Below, piece after piece: positions 1 through 6,704 of a stretch of DNA of 9,189 nt. The position numbers were made by a program, and so were the translations under genes. How positions within the stretch are numbered: the stretch's first letter is position 1; every line of letters starts with the position of its first letter. Origin of the DNA: Nitrospinota bacterium (GTDB taxonomy: Bacteria > Nitrospirota > Nitrospiria > Nitrospirales > UBA8639); NCBI GenBank assembly GCA_022561525.1, contig JADFRB010000044.1, positions 1 to 9,189 on the forward strand, given 5' to 3'. The notes beneath the pieces are model-generated. The model was given only the letters and a program-made list of their open reading frames with translations. It had not been told where the DNA came from and ran no database searches.

Positions 1-4
1 TCTA

Positions 5-185
5 AGTGCCTGTGACAAAATAACTTTGACATCTCGCATCCCATCTTCGGGCCATCTTTGAACGGGCCTCAATCGAAAACCCCTCAACATAGCCTTGCTA
101 TGCCTCGGATTTTTCTCAATCGTTCCGTCCAAATCCGACCCAAATCTGGGCGCGATTTTGTCAAAGTTATATTGTCACAGCCACT
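5..185. repeat. Element A: long imperfect palindrome at the 3' end of lysC
   Basis: The outer arms are bases 5-31 and 159-185. They are inverted repeats matching at 25 of 27 positions; the mismatches are at 9/181 and near 18/172. The structure is symmetric throughout about base 95: a central hairpin CATAG-CCTTG-CTATG (88-102) has the same centre as the outer arms, and intermediate blocks such as 57-65 against 125-133 pair partially. The right arm covers two bases of the lysC stop codon (184-186), and a partial match may run a few bases further outward on both sides. The form fits a palindromic MITE or REP-like intergenic element. In RNA from either strand it would fold into a long hairpin, so it could end or stabilise the lysC transcript, but there is no T-run to mark a classical intrinsic terminator. 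No transposase is visible. Confidence 0.8.
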
Positions 186-672
186 AATCTTGGACCGGCT
201 CGTTTAGAGCAAACTCTTGATGCAAGGCATTAATTGCAGAATCAAGATCTCGTTCATCCAGCACACAGGAAATTTTTATTTCGGAGGTGCTAATCATCAG
301 GATATTGATCCCTTCTCTGGAGAGAGCCTGAAACATACGAGAGGCCACGCCCGAATGCGATCGCATCCCCACACCGACAATCGATACTTTGGCGATTTCA
401 TCCTTGACTTCAATGGTCTGCGCACCAAGTTCGGTTTTGGCCTTCTCCATCATCGGCAACGCCCGAGGTAAATCCGTACGAGGCACGGTAAACGAAATAT
501 CGGCTAAGGACCCCTGACTCACGTTTTGAATAATCATATCCACGGAAATTGATGCACCTGCCACGGCGCTAAAGAGATCCGCGGCAATCCCAGGCCGGTC
601 AGGCACTCCAACAATAGTGATTTTGGCTTGGTTGCGATCACCGGCCACGCCTGAAACAACGGCCCGTTCCAT
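184..672 (-). other. Possible internal start giving a LysC regulatory (beta) subunit
   Basis: In Corynebacterium glutamicum and Bacillus subtilis, aspartokinase beta subunits arise from an in-frame start inside lysC. Here an in-frame ATG (codon at 670-672, Met247, followed by ERAVVSGV) sits just before the first ACT domain and would give 162 residues, close to the actinobacterial beta subunit in size and opening sequence. A strong AGGAGG lies upstream at 708-713, but it is 35 bases from that ATG. It is 14 bases from an in-frame GTG at 691-693 (Val240), which is long but possible. This is inference only. Confidence 0.25.
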
Positions 673-1410
673 ATCTGCATCTTCATGTGTCACAAGTGTA
701 CCATCCCCCTCCTGGAAGCTTGATTTTACTTCTACCGGAACACCGTATTTCGCCGCAAATTCAACTGATCGGGATTGAAGAACATTGGCCCCCAGACTGG
801 CTAACTCCAGCATCTCTTCATACGATAACTTGTGAATTTTTCTGGCTGACGGCACAACCTTAGGGTCAGCCGTATAGACGCCAGCCACATCCGTAAAAAT
901 CATACATCGATCGGCTTTCAACGAGGCCGCCAGGGCAACCGCTGTAAGGTCAGATCCTCCGCGACCTAAGGTGGTAACCTCGGAACGCTCATTCACTCCC
1001 TGAAACCCTGCGACGACTGGGACCACGCCTTCCGCTAGAGCTTGGCGAACCGGAGACGCCATGACTTTTGCGATACGGGCACGGGTATGAGAACTGTTCG
1101 TGACGATCCCCACCTGACGCCCGGTAAAAGAACGCGCATTGATCCCTCGCCCACGAAGCGCCATGGCCAAGAGGGCAATCGTGACCCTCTCTCCAGAAGA
1201 GAGCAAGACGTCCAGTTCCCGATCATCTGGATGCGAGGTGACTTCGTGAGCCAGTCGCATCAATCGGTCGGTTTCTCCACTCATCGCGGAAAGCACAACC
1301 ACGACTTGATGACCGGCTCGTATGGTTTCTTCAATCCGTTCGGCGACCCGCTGAATACGTTCGAGATCACCAACTGAGGTCCCACCAAATTTTTGGACAA
1401 ATAGCGCCAT
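184..1410 (-). CDS. lysC: Aspartate kinase with tandem C-terminal ACT domains
   Basis: This enzyme phosphorylates L-aspartate to 4-phospho-L-aspartate, the committed step towards lysine, threonine and methionine, in the cytoplasm. The 408-residue protein opens with the amino acid kinase motif KFGGTSVG (7-14) and has the substrate loop GRGGSDLTA (149-157). Two ACT domains follow: one from about 263 (ITIVGVPDRPG) and one from about 341 (KVSIVGVGMRSHSGV) that includes the conserved STSEIKIS. This is the length and layout of the monofunctional, feedback-regulated LysC class; lysine and/or threonine inhibition is expected from the family but cannot be read here. The ATG shares one base with the stop of the upstream ApgM-like gene (TAATG), and no good Shine-Dalgarno sequence precedes it, so translation is probably coupled. 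Met247 starts a segment resembling the separately translated beta subunit of Corynebacterium and Bacillus LysC. The stop codon TAG lies in the arm of element A. Confidence 0.96.
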   Translation of the reverse strand: MALFVQKFGGTSVGDLERIQRVAERIEETIRAGHQVVVVLSAMSGETDRLMRLAHEVTSHPDDRELDVLLSSGERVTIALLAMALRGRGINARSFTGRQVGIVTNSSHTRARIAKVMASPVRQALAEGVVPVVAGFQGVNERSEVTTLGRGGSDLTAVALAASLKADRCMIFTDVAGVYTADPKVVPSARKIHKLSYEEMLELASLGANVLQSRSVEFAAKYGVPVEVKSSFQEGDGTLVTHEDADMERAVVSGVAGDRNQAKITIVGVPDRPGIAADLFSAVAGASISVDMIIQNVSQGSLADISFTVPRTDLPRALPMMEKAKTELGAQTIEVKDEIAKVSIVGVGMRSHSGVASRMFQALSREGINILMISTSEIKISCVLDERDLDSAINALHQEFALNEPVQD

Positions 1411-2645
1411 TATCGTGGAGGCTTTGCAAAGAACCCATTCATGAATCGTGTGGCATCTTTCGTCCCAACAGGCGATTTCTGAGCCTCCACTTCATTGAAT
1501 TGCCTCTGGGTATTGTTCTCTTGAGATGTACCACTCTCATACAACACAAAGGGGGTCGAGGGTGTTCCAGCCTGTTCGTCACGACCGCCTCCCCACCGAT
1601 TACAGACTACCAAAACTCGACAATCTCCAGCTTGCTGCGCATGCTTCATCAGTGGTCCCACTAATTCCTGATCGAACTGCTCCAACCGAGTGACCTTTTC
1701 CCTAGGATATCCTTCCCTGATGTCCGGTTGTTCTTGAACATGAATGTAGACCAATGGAACTTGATCGATCAGCTTCACCGCGACGTCAGCATACGCTTCA
1801 AAGACACTGCGGGAGGAATCGCCTTCCGTATCCACATTGAGGCCTTTCATTCCCGCACAACGGCTGATGCCAAGATGTAAATCGGAATTCGACAGCGTCA
1901 CGCCTAAGATCCCAAATCGATCTTTGAATGAGGGCAATTCAATGGGCTTACCCGGCCCCCACAACCACAAACCATTTCCTGGTTTGAGACCCAATTTAAC
2001 CCGTTCCTGATTCACGGGGTGGTTCCGCAGAATGACCCGCGACGCTTCCATTAATTCCTTGAGCACATTAGCCTGCTCCCCTTGAGGGAGGAACGTGCTG
2101 ACGCCTTGACCAACGGCAAAATGCGGATCATGACAGGTCATCCGCGAGACTCCCCCCACCCACACCATCAAATGCCGGCACCCTGTGCCCGCATAAAATT
2201 GGATGGATTCCGAGCCAAGTTGCTCATTGTCCATATCAATCAGTTCACGCGCATCCTCCGTACTAATGTCTTCCGCTGTGTCATCTTCCAACACGACGTG
2301 GGCATCTAGTTTATTCCCCTCCACATGGCCAGGGGCCGTTCCCAGGGTGACAATATTACAGATAAACGCGACATCCTGTTGGCCCAACACGACTTCGAGA
2401 CCAGCACCGGCCAAGGGACCGGGACCGGAATAATACTTTTTCGGATCATAGCCCAACAGGGCCAAGTGCGTCACATCTCCGGTGAGCGGCCGTGCTGTGC
2501 CCGGCAACGTCAGCGACCCAAATTCACCGTGTGAAGCCAAGAAATCAAGTGAGGGGGTGGACGCAACTTGCAATGGAGTTCGATCACCAAGCTCGGAGGT
2601 GGGAAGATCGGCGATGCCATCGCCTTGAAGAATGATCGTTTTCAT
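1410..2645 (-). CDS. ApgM-like (alkaline phosphatase superfamily) protein, proposed homoserine kinase analogue with degenerate active site
   Basis: This 411-residue protein belongs to the archaeal-type, cofactor-independent phosphoglycerate mutase family. Family marks are ILQGDGIAD (5-13), PLQVASTPSLD (24-34), LALLGYDP (61-68), NHPVN (208-212) and LWLWGPGK (226-233). Bacterial members beside hom and thrC have been proposed as an alternative homoserine kinase, and this operon has no GHMP-type thrB, so that role is the natural guess. The active site, however, looks worn. By my alignment from memory, the metal ligand Asp9 and Asp308 are kept, the nucleophile Ser is Gly56, the Asp-His pair is Asn349-Arg350, the His of the D-x3-H ligand motif is absent, and the last His is Ala359. 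Either the chemistry differs from the mutases or the protein is a non-catalytic partner. A glycolytic mutase role is unlikely. The ATG at 2643-2645 is the natural family start; its ribosome binding site is weak. The stop overlaps the lysC start by one base. Confidence 0.82.
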   Translation of the reverse strand: MKTIILQGDGIADLPTSELGDRTPLQVASTPSLDFLASHGEFGSLTLPGTARPLTGDVTHLALLGYDPKKYYSGPGPLAGAGLEVVLGQQDVAFICNIVTLGTAPGHVEGNKLDAHVVLEDDTAEDISTEDARELIDMDNEQLGSESIQFYAGTGCRHLMVWVGGVSRMTCHDPHFAVGQGVSTFLPQGEQANVLKELMEASRVILRNHPVNQERVKLGLKPGNGLWLWGPGKPIELPSFKDRFGILGVTLSNSDLHLGISRCAGMKGLNVDTEGDSSRSVFEAYADVAVKLIDQVPLVYIHVQEQPDIREGYPREKVTRLEQFDQELVGPLMKHAQQAGDCRVLVVCNRWGGGRDEQAGTPSTPFVLYESGTSQENNTQRQFNEVEAQKSPVGTKDATRFMNGFFAKPPR

Positions 2646-2703
2646 GTTGGGTTCTCAGATGTTGGGCTATGGGGAACGGAATCGTTAACGAAGGTTGGAT
2701 CCT

Positions 2704-3762
2704 TTAGGCTCGTAACAATGCTAACACGTCTTCCCGTGTTGCTTTGACCGTACGGGGGCGGGGCGAGGTTTCGACGGCAATATCCGGATCCTTTAATCCA
2801 TGTCCGGTTAATGTACACACCACAGTAGTGCCTTCAGGCAACAGCCCGGCTTGGCTATACTTGGTAACCCCAGCCACGGAAGCAGCTGAAGCAGGTTCAC
2901 AAAACACCCCTTCTTCCTTTGCCAGAATGCGATAGGCAGTCAAAATGTCCTCATCGGTGACAATATCAATCTTTCCTGAAGATTCATCCACCGCTTGGAG
3001 GGCAAGCTTCCAACTCGCCGGATTTCCTATCCGAATCGCCGTGGCCACCGTTTGTGGATCTTCAATCACATGACCGCGAACGATAGGGGCGGCGCCTTCA
3101 GACTGAAAACCCATCATCTTGGGCAGCTGATGAATTTGTCCAGCCCTGTGGTATTCACGATATCCTTTCCAATAGGCGGAGATATTTCCGGCATTGCCGA
3201 CCGGGAGAAAATGAAACGTCGGGGCTCTCCCAAGTTGATGGCACACTTCCATGGCCGCAGTCTTTTGGCCTTCCAATCGAAATGGATTCAGGGAGTTCAC
3301 GAGTTCGAACTCATCGTCGGCACAGAGTTCACGAACAATCGTCAACGCTTGGTCGAAATTTCCTTCAATTTGAAACACGATTGCCCCATGCACCATGGCC
3401 TGGGCTAACTTCCCGAGAGCAATTTTTCCCGCAGGAACGAGTACATAAACCGGCAACCCGGCTTTGCCTCCGTACGCTGCGGCAGAGGCAGACGTATTCC
3501 CTGTCGAGGCGCACATGATCGCCCGCACCTGTTTTTCCATGGCCTTGGAAACGGCAAGAGTCATTCCACGATCTTTAAATGATCCGGTTGGATTCGCACC
3601 CTCGATCTTCAAATACAACTCCACCTGTGGACATACCTTCTTGGCCAAACGATCCGCTCGAATCAAGGGCGTATTACCTTCGCACAAACTGATGATAGGC
3701 GTGTGCTCCGACACAGGAAGAAATTTACGAAATTCTTCAATGACGCCGCGCCACGGGATCAT
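2704..3762 (-). CDS. thrC: Threonine synthase (short PLP-dependent form)
   Basis: The enzyme converts O-phospho-L-homoserine and water to L-threonine and phosphate in the cytoplasm. The 352-residue protein shows GNTPLIRAD (29-37), the PLP-lysine motif NPTGSFKDRG with Lys63, the cofactor loop STGNTSASAA and the phosphate-cradle motif PVGNAGN. Length matches the short bacterial class that lacks the N-terminal extension of E. coli ThrC. I chose the ATG at 3760-3762 (protein begins MIPWRGVIEEF) over an in-frame GTG at 3768. A GGAG at 3770-3773 is spaced 7 bases from the ATG but only one base from the GTG, and MxxWRGVIEEYR is the usual opening of close relatives. It lies 82 bp after hom and 58 bp before the ApgM-like gene, inside one operon. 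Its substrate needs a homoserine kinase that is not otherwise present in the window. Confidence 0.95.
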   Translation of the reverse strand: MIPWRGVIEEFRKFLPVSEHTPIISLCEGNTPLIRADRLAKKVCPQVELYLKIEGANPTGSFKDRGMTLAVSKAMEKQVRAIMCASTGNTSASAAAYGGKAGLPVYVLVPAGKIALGKLAQAMVHGAIVFQIEGNFDQALTIVRELCADDEFELVNSLNPFRLEGQKTAAMEVCHQLGRAPTFHFLPVGNAGNISAYWKGYREYHRAGQIHQLPKMMGFQSEGAAPIVRGHVIEDPQTVATAIRIGNPASWKLALQAVDESSGKIDIVTDEDILTAYRILAKEEGVFCEPASAASVAGVTKYSQAGLLPEGTTVVCTLTGHGLKDPDIAVETSPRPRTVKATREDVLALLRA

Positions 3763-3830
3763 CGCCACACTCCATGACTGAGAAAGAATTGAAATGTCTT
3801 CATCAGGACCAGCACTCGACTCCGGTTCAT
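3759..3830 (-). CDS. Possible 23-residue ORF coupled to thrC
   Basis: Between hom and thrC a minus-strand ATG (3828-3830) opens a frame of 23 codons that ends in TGA overlapping the thrC start as ATGA. The peptide begins MNRSRVLVLMK and ends HGVWR. A purine-rich GGTGGTG lies about 7 bases before the ATG, giving a fair ribosome binding site. The exact overlap with thrC would allow translational coupling, and this ORF would fill an otherwise untranslated gap in the operon. It has no recognised domain and no run of threonine, isoleucine or lysine codons, so it is not an obvious attenuator leader. Chance is a real alternative. Confidence 0.22.
   Translation of the reverse strand: MNRSRVLVLMKTFQFFLSHGVWR
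3770..3773 (-). promoter_or_regulatory. Ribosome binding site deciding the thrC start
   Basis: GGAG on the minus strand lies 7 bases before the ATG at 3762. The alternative GTG start (3768) would leave only one base of spacing, so this site supports the shorter thrC product. Confidence 0.6.
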
Positions 3831-3844
3831 ATGGTCACACCACC

Positions 3845-5161
3845 TCATCGTTCTTCATCTTCAACGCGAATGAGTGTGGTGGGTTGAGACACGACGGAGG
3901 ACATCTTATTGATCTCCTTTAGCGCAGTCTGAACGGATCGCTCAGAGGCCCGATGCGTCATAATGACTAAGGGAACAGCTTGAGCTTCATGACGACCCTG
4001 CTGGAGCACCGACATAATGCTGATGCCATGATTGCCCAACACACCCGCAATTTGCGAAAGCACACCAGGACGATCCAGAACCATGCAGCGTAAATAATAT
4101 CGCGTGGTCAATTCTTCCATCGGTCGAATTCGAATCGGAACTCGCTGGTCTAGCGGAAACGATGTCGGCGGCACACGCCCACAGGCCTGCCGTTGAATGT
4201 TCCGTGCGATACTAATCACATCACTGACCACGGCACTCCCTGTCGGCAGGGCTCCAGCTCCCCGTCCATACAACATGACGTCCCCAACCGCGTCCCCGAC
4301 GATATGAATCGCGTTATACACACCATGGACTTGAGCCAATGGCGAATCTTTGTCAATAAGAGCTGGATGAACACGCGCCTCCACTTCTCCGTCATGAAGC
4401 TTGGCAATCCCCAATAATTTCACGACCATTCCCAATTCTGACGCATACTGAATGTCCAACGCCGTGACATGCTGAATGCCCTCCGTAAACACGTCCTTCA
4501 CATTCACGGGTGTCCCATAAGCCAAATTCACCATGATGGCTAATTTGTGGAGAGAATCAATGCCTTGAATATCGAACGTGGGATCTGCCTCTGCATATCC
4601 CGCAGCTTGCGCTTGAGCCAGAGCGTCTTCGAATTCCTGCTGTTCCCTGAGCATTTTCGTGAGGATATAATTCGCGGTACCATTGAGAATACCCACGATG
4701 GACGTCAATCGATTAGCGGCCAACCCTTCAGTCAGTGCATGGATGATGGGAATGCCGCCACCCACGCTCGCCTCAAACCCAACATCCAAACCAGCGCGAG
4801 CCGCTGCGGTAAACACATCTTCTCCATGAACTGCAAGGAGCGCTTTGTTCGCGGTCACGACATGCTTACCTTGGGCCATCGCATCGAGCATGATGCGTTT
4901 CGCCGTGTCATACCCGCCGATGAGTTCAATGACAATATCAATCGTGGGATCATTGAGCAGGCCTGGGAGATCCGCAGTGAGCAGGCCATCGGGAAGCGCA
5001 ATGCCTCGATCCGTGGTCACATCCAAATCCACGATCCGTTTGAGTTCAAGTGGAACGCCAACCCGACGAGCAATCAGGTCTCGGTTTTCGAGCAAAATTT
5101 TGGCCGTCCCCGTCCCCACGGTTCCTAATCCGACCAAGCCAATGTCGATGCATGATTTCAT
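3845..5161 (-). CDS. hom: Homoserine dehydrogenase with C-terminal ACT domain
   Basis: The enzyme reduces L-aspartate 4-semialdehyde to L-homoserine with NAD(P)H, at the branch leading to threonine and methionine. The 438-residue protein has a Rossmann dinucleotide loop [11 protein letters not shown] (8-18), TANKALLA (103-110) and the family signature [12 protein letters not shown] (159-170). It also carries the catalytic cluster Glu191, Asp197, Asp202 and Lys206, whose spacing equals that of Glu208, Asp214, Asp219 and Lys223 of the yeast enzyme. An ACT domain begins at about 355 ([21 protein letters not shown]), as in threonine-inhibited bacterial Hom proteins. Length and layout are typical. 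The start ATG overlaps the alaC stop as ATGA (5158-5161), which points to coupled translation. It is a standalone enzyme, not fused to aspartate kinase as ThrA is. Confidence 0.96.
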   Translation of the reverse strand: MKSCIDIGLVGLGTVGTGTAKILLENRDLIARRVGVPLELKRIVDLDVTTDRGIALPDGLLTADLPGLLNDPTIDIVIELIGGYDTAKRIMLDAMAQGKHVVTANKALLAVHGEDVFTAAARAGLDVGFEASVGGGIPIIHALTEGLAANRLTSIVGILNGTANYILTKMLREQQEFEDALAQAQAAGYAEADPTFDIQGIDSLHKLAIMVNLAYGTPVNVKDVFTEGIQHVTALDIQYASELGMVVKLLGIAKLHDGEVEARVHPALIDKDSPLAQVHGVYNAIHIVGDAVGDVMLYGRGAGALPTGSAVVSDVISIARNIQRQACGRVPPTSFPLDQRVPIRIRPMEELTTRYYLRCMVLDRPGVLSQIAGVLGNHGISIMSVLQQGRHEAQAVPLVIMTHRASERSVQTALKEINKMSSVVSQPTTLIRVEDEER

Positions 5162-6342
5162 GACGGTGTTTGAATTTTGAGCGCCGCTTTGATTCCCCGA
5201 ACGGCTTGTTGAATGCGATGTTCATTTTCCACGAGGGCAAACCGCACGTAATCATCCCCGCCATCTCCGAAGCCAATGCCCGGAGAGACGGCCACTTTTC
5301 CTTCACGGAGTAAAAACTTTGAAAATTCTATTGAGCCCATTCCCGCATAGGCCGGAGGGATTCGTGCCCACACGAACATGGTGGCTCGTGGATAATCCAC
5401 GGCCCAACCCACGCGATTCAGGCCCGAGACCAAGACATTCCGTCGGCGTTCGTATCTGCCAACGATGGACTTCACGCAATCCTGCGGGCCGTTCAGCGCA
5501 ATGATGCTCGCAATTTGTACGGGTTGGAACATGCCGTAATCAAGGTAGCTTTTGATTTTGGTCAGGATGCCAATGATGTCTTTATTGCCCACGCAAAAAC
5601 CCACTCGCCATCCGGGCATGTTGTAACTCTTGGACAAGGAATAAAACTCAACACCAATTTCTTTGGCTTCCGGCACCTGCAATAAACTGGGAGCCCGATA
5701 CCCGTCAAACACGATATCAGCGTAGGCTAAATCATGAATCACGTAGACATGATGCTCGCGAGCAAAGTCCACGACCTTTTTGAAAAACTCAAGATCCACC
5801 ACACTGGTCGTGGGATTATGCGGAAAACTCATAATTAAAATGCGCGGACGTGGTTGACTCTGTCGATAGGCACGTGTGAGGTTTTCGAAAAAATCCTCTT
5901 GGGGGCCAAGGGACACGCCACGAACCTCACCGCCGGCAATAATGACTCCATACATGTGAATCGGATACGTCGGGGTTGGCGTCAACACCACATCACCTGG
6001 TCCCACCATCGCCAACAACAAATGCGATAGACCTTCTTTCACGCCAAGCGTGACAATGGTTTCGGTTTCGGGATCTAAGTCCACATCGTACTGCCGACCG
6101 TACCAATCACAAATCGCATGGCGTAACTTGGTGATTCCACGAGAGGCGGAATAGCGATGATTTTTCCCCTTTCGTGCGGCTTCAATCAATTTCTCGACAA
6201 TATGTGGCGGGGTCGCTTGATCAGGATTTCCCATCCCCAGATCAATGATGTCCTCGCCCTTGTGACGCGCTTCCATTTTCAGTGCTTGAACTTGACCAAA
6301 CACATAAGGCGGGAGCCGCTGAATGCGAAAGAAACTTTCCAT
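5158..6342 (-). CDS. alaC: AlaC-type aminotransferase (class I/II fold, PLP-dependent)
   Basis: This cytoplasmic transaminase most resembles E. coli AlaC, a glutamate-pyruvate aminotransferase making alanine. The similarity as I remember it runs along the whole chain: [10 protein letters not shown] (7-16), [13 protein letters not shown] (29-41), TPPHIVEKL (44-52), [15 protein letters not shown] (201-215), [15 protein letters not shown] with PLP-lysine Lys238, and [19 protein letters not shown] near the C-terminus. The length of 394 residues is normal. It opens the aspartate-family operon and overlaps hom by four bases, so its physiological substrate may be an aspartate-family amino acid rather than, or besides, alanine. 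LL-diaminopimelate aminotransferase is a related alternative, but the match to AlaC motifs is closer. A GGAAGG ribosome binding site lies rather far (about 14 bases) from the ATG, and the ATG itself sits in a small inverted repeat. No in-frame alternative start with better spacing is evident. Confidence 0.9.
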   Translation of the reverse strand: MESFFRIQRLPPYVFGQVQALKMEARHKGEDIIDLGMGNPDQATPPHIVEKLIEAARKGKNHRYSASRGITKLRHAICDWYGRQYDVDLDPETETIVTLGVKEGLSHLLLAMVGPGDVVLTPTPTYPIHMYGVIIAGGEVRGVSLGPQEDFFENLTRAYRQSQPRPRILIMSFPHNPTTSVVDLEFFKKVVDFAREHHVYVIHDLAYADIVFDGYRAPSLLQVPEAKEIGVEFYSLSKSYNMPGWRVGFCVGNKDIIGILTKIKSYLDYGMFQPVQIASIIALNGPQDCVKSIVGRYERRRNVLVSGLNRVGWAVDYPRATMFVWARIPPAYAGMGSIEFSKFLLREGKVAVSPGIGFGDGGDDYVRFALVENEHRIQQAVRGIKAALKIQTPS

Positions 6343-6355
6343 ACGTACGCGTATG
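6340..6355 (-). promoter_or_regulatory. Inverted repeat covering the alaC start codon
   Basis: CATACG (6340-6345) and CGTATG (6350-6355) are perfect 6-base arms around a four-base loop. In the mRNA the alaC AUG would lie in the 3' arm of this hairpin, which could slow initiation. It is short and may be coincidental. Confidence 0.35.
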
Positions 6356-6440
6356 ACCTTCCTTGAAAATCTGTGAGCCCGTCCGAGATGAGGGATCTAC
6401 TGCGAGTTCGCTGGACTTGGCCAGATCTTCCGATCCTTTT

Positions 6441-6565
6441 CGGGGAATGTTGAAAAAGGCCGCCAGCCGCGTTCTCGGGCTTTTGGCGTGCTCACGTACT
6501 CCGTGTACGCTCCGCGCGCCAAAAGCCCTGCGGCCTTGCTGGACAGCCTTTTTGAACATTCCCCG
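6441..6565. repeat. Element B: REP/MITE-like structured palindromic repeat
   Basis: The ends are inverted repeats: GGGGAATGTTGAAAAAGGC at 6442-6460 against 6546-6564, matching at 18 of 19 positions, with one more C/G pair outside. An inner stem GGGCTTTTGGCG (6477-6488) pairs perfectly with 6517-6528, and the apex has CGTAC (6495-6499) facing GTACG (6505-6509). The right half carries CTGCGGCCTTGCTGGAC, shared with element C, which gives the element an orientation. TTTTC stands directly at both outer edges (6437-6441 and 6566-6570), perhaps a short target duplication, although the sequence is low in complexity. No transposase is present. It resembles non-autonomous REP-type elements. Confidence 0.85.
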
Positions 6566-6570
6566 TTTTC

Positions 6571-6583
6571 GTTGAACAGTCCC
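6571..6583. repeat. Possible solo terminus of the B/C repeat family
   Basis: GTTGAACAGTCCC, right beside element B, closely resembles the right end of element C (TTTGAACAGCCCC). No partner arm is visible nearby, so it may be the remnant of a second, decayed copy or a nested insertion. It is short, so the evidence is weak. Confidence 0.35.
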
Positions 6584-6681
6584 GCTATTCGCTTCAAACA
6601 ATCGAAATATCTGACTCAAACCGCCACATCCTCGCAACGATCGCTAATCTCGGACTGGCTCCTAGCACTGCTACTAATGGG

Positions 6682-6702
6682 AAAGACCCCAATCTTGGGG
6701 TC
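6682..6702 (-). terminator. Hairpin behind the PfkB kinase gene
   Basis: GACCCCA (6685-6691) and TGGGGTC (6696-6702) form a 7-bp GC-rich stem with a four-base loop, beginning three bases after the kinase stop codon. On the minus strand it is followed by TTTCCC, a short T-run, so it is a plausible but weak intrinsic terminator. It would separate the miaA-mtnP-kinase unit from the alaC operon. Confidence 0.6.
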
Positions 6703-6704
6703 CT

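Larger units (their letters stand above)
6343..6704. other. Gene-free spacer between the kinase gene and alaC
   Basis: These 362 bases hold, from right to left, the hairpin behind the kinase stop, about 115 bases without a recognised signal, repeat element B, and about 98 bases of alaC leader. Frames crossing the region run through the repeat and have no family resemblance. A promoter for the alaC-lysC operon should lie here, because the upstream hairpin looks like a terminator, but I see no pair of -35 and -10 boxes convincing enough to place it. I recognise no riboswitch or T-box. Confidence 0.6.

Noticed and set aside
2646..2703. Terminator, promoter or riboswitch between thrC and the ApgM-like gene
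   Set aside because: The 58-bp gap has only an 8-base direct repeat (ATGTTGGG at 2644-2651 and 2659-2666) and no stem followed by a T-run.
4547..5128. Plus-strand frame of 193 codons opposite hom
   Set aside because: It is antisense to well-conserved hom coding sequence, shows no family motif and has no ribosome binding site that stands out.
6242..6637. Minus-strand frame of 131 codons through the alaC leader and element B
   Set aside because: It runs through the palindromic repeat and into alaC in another frame. The translation reflects repeat sequence, not a protein family.
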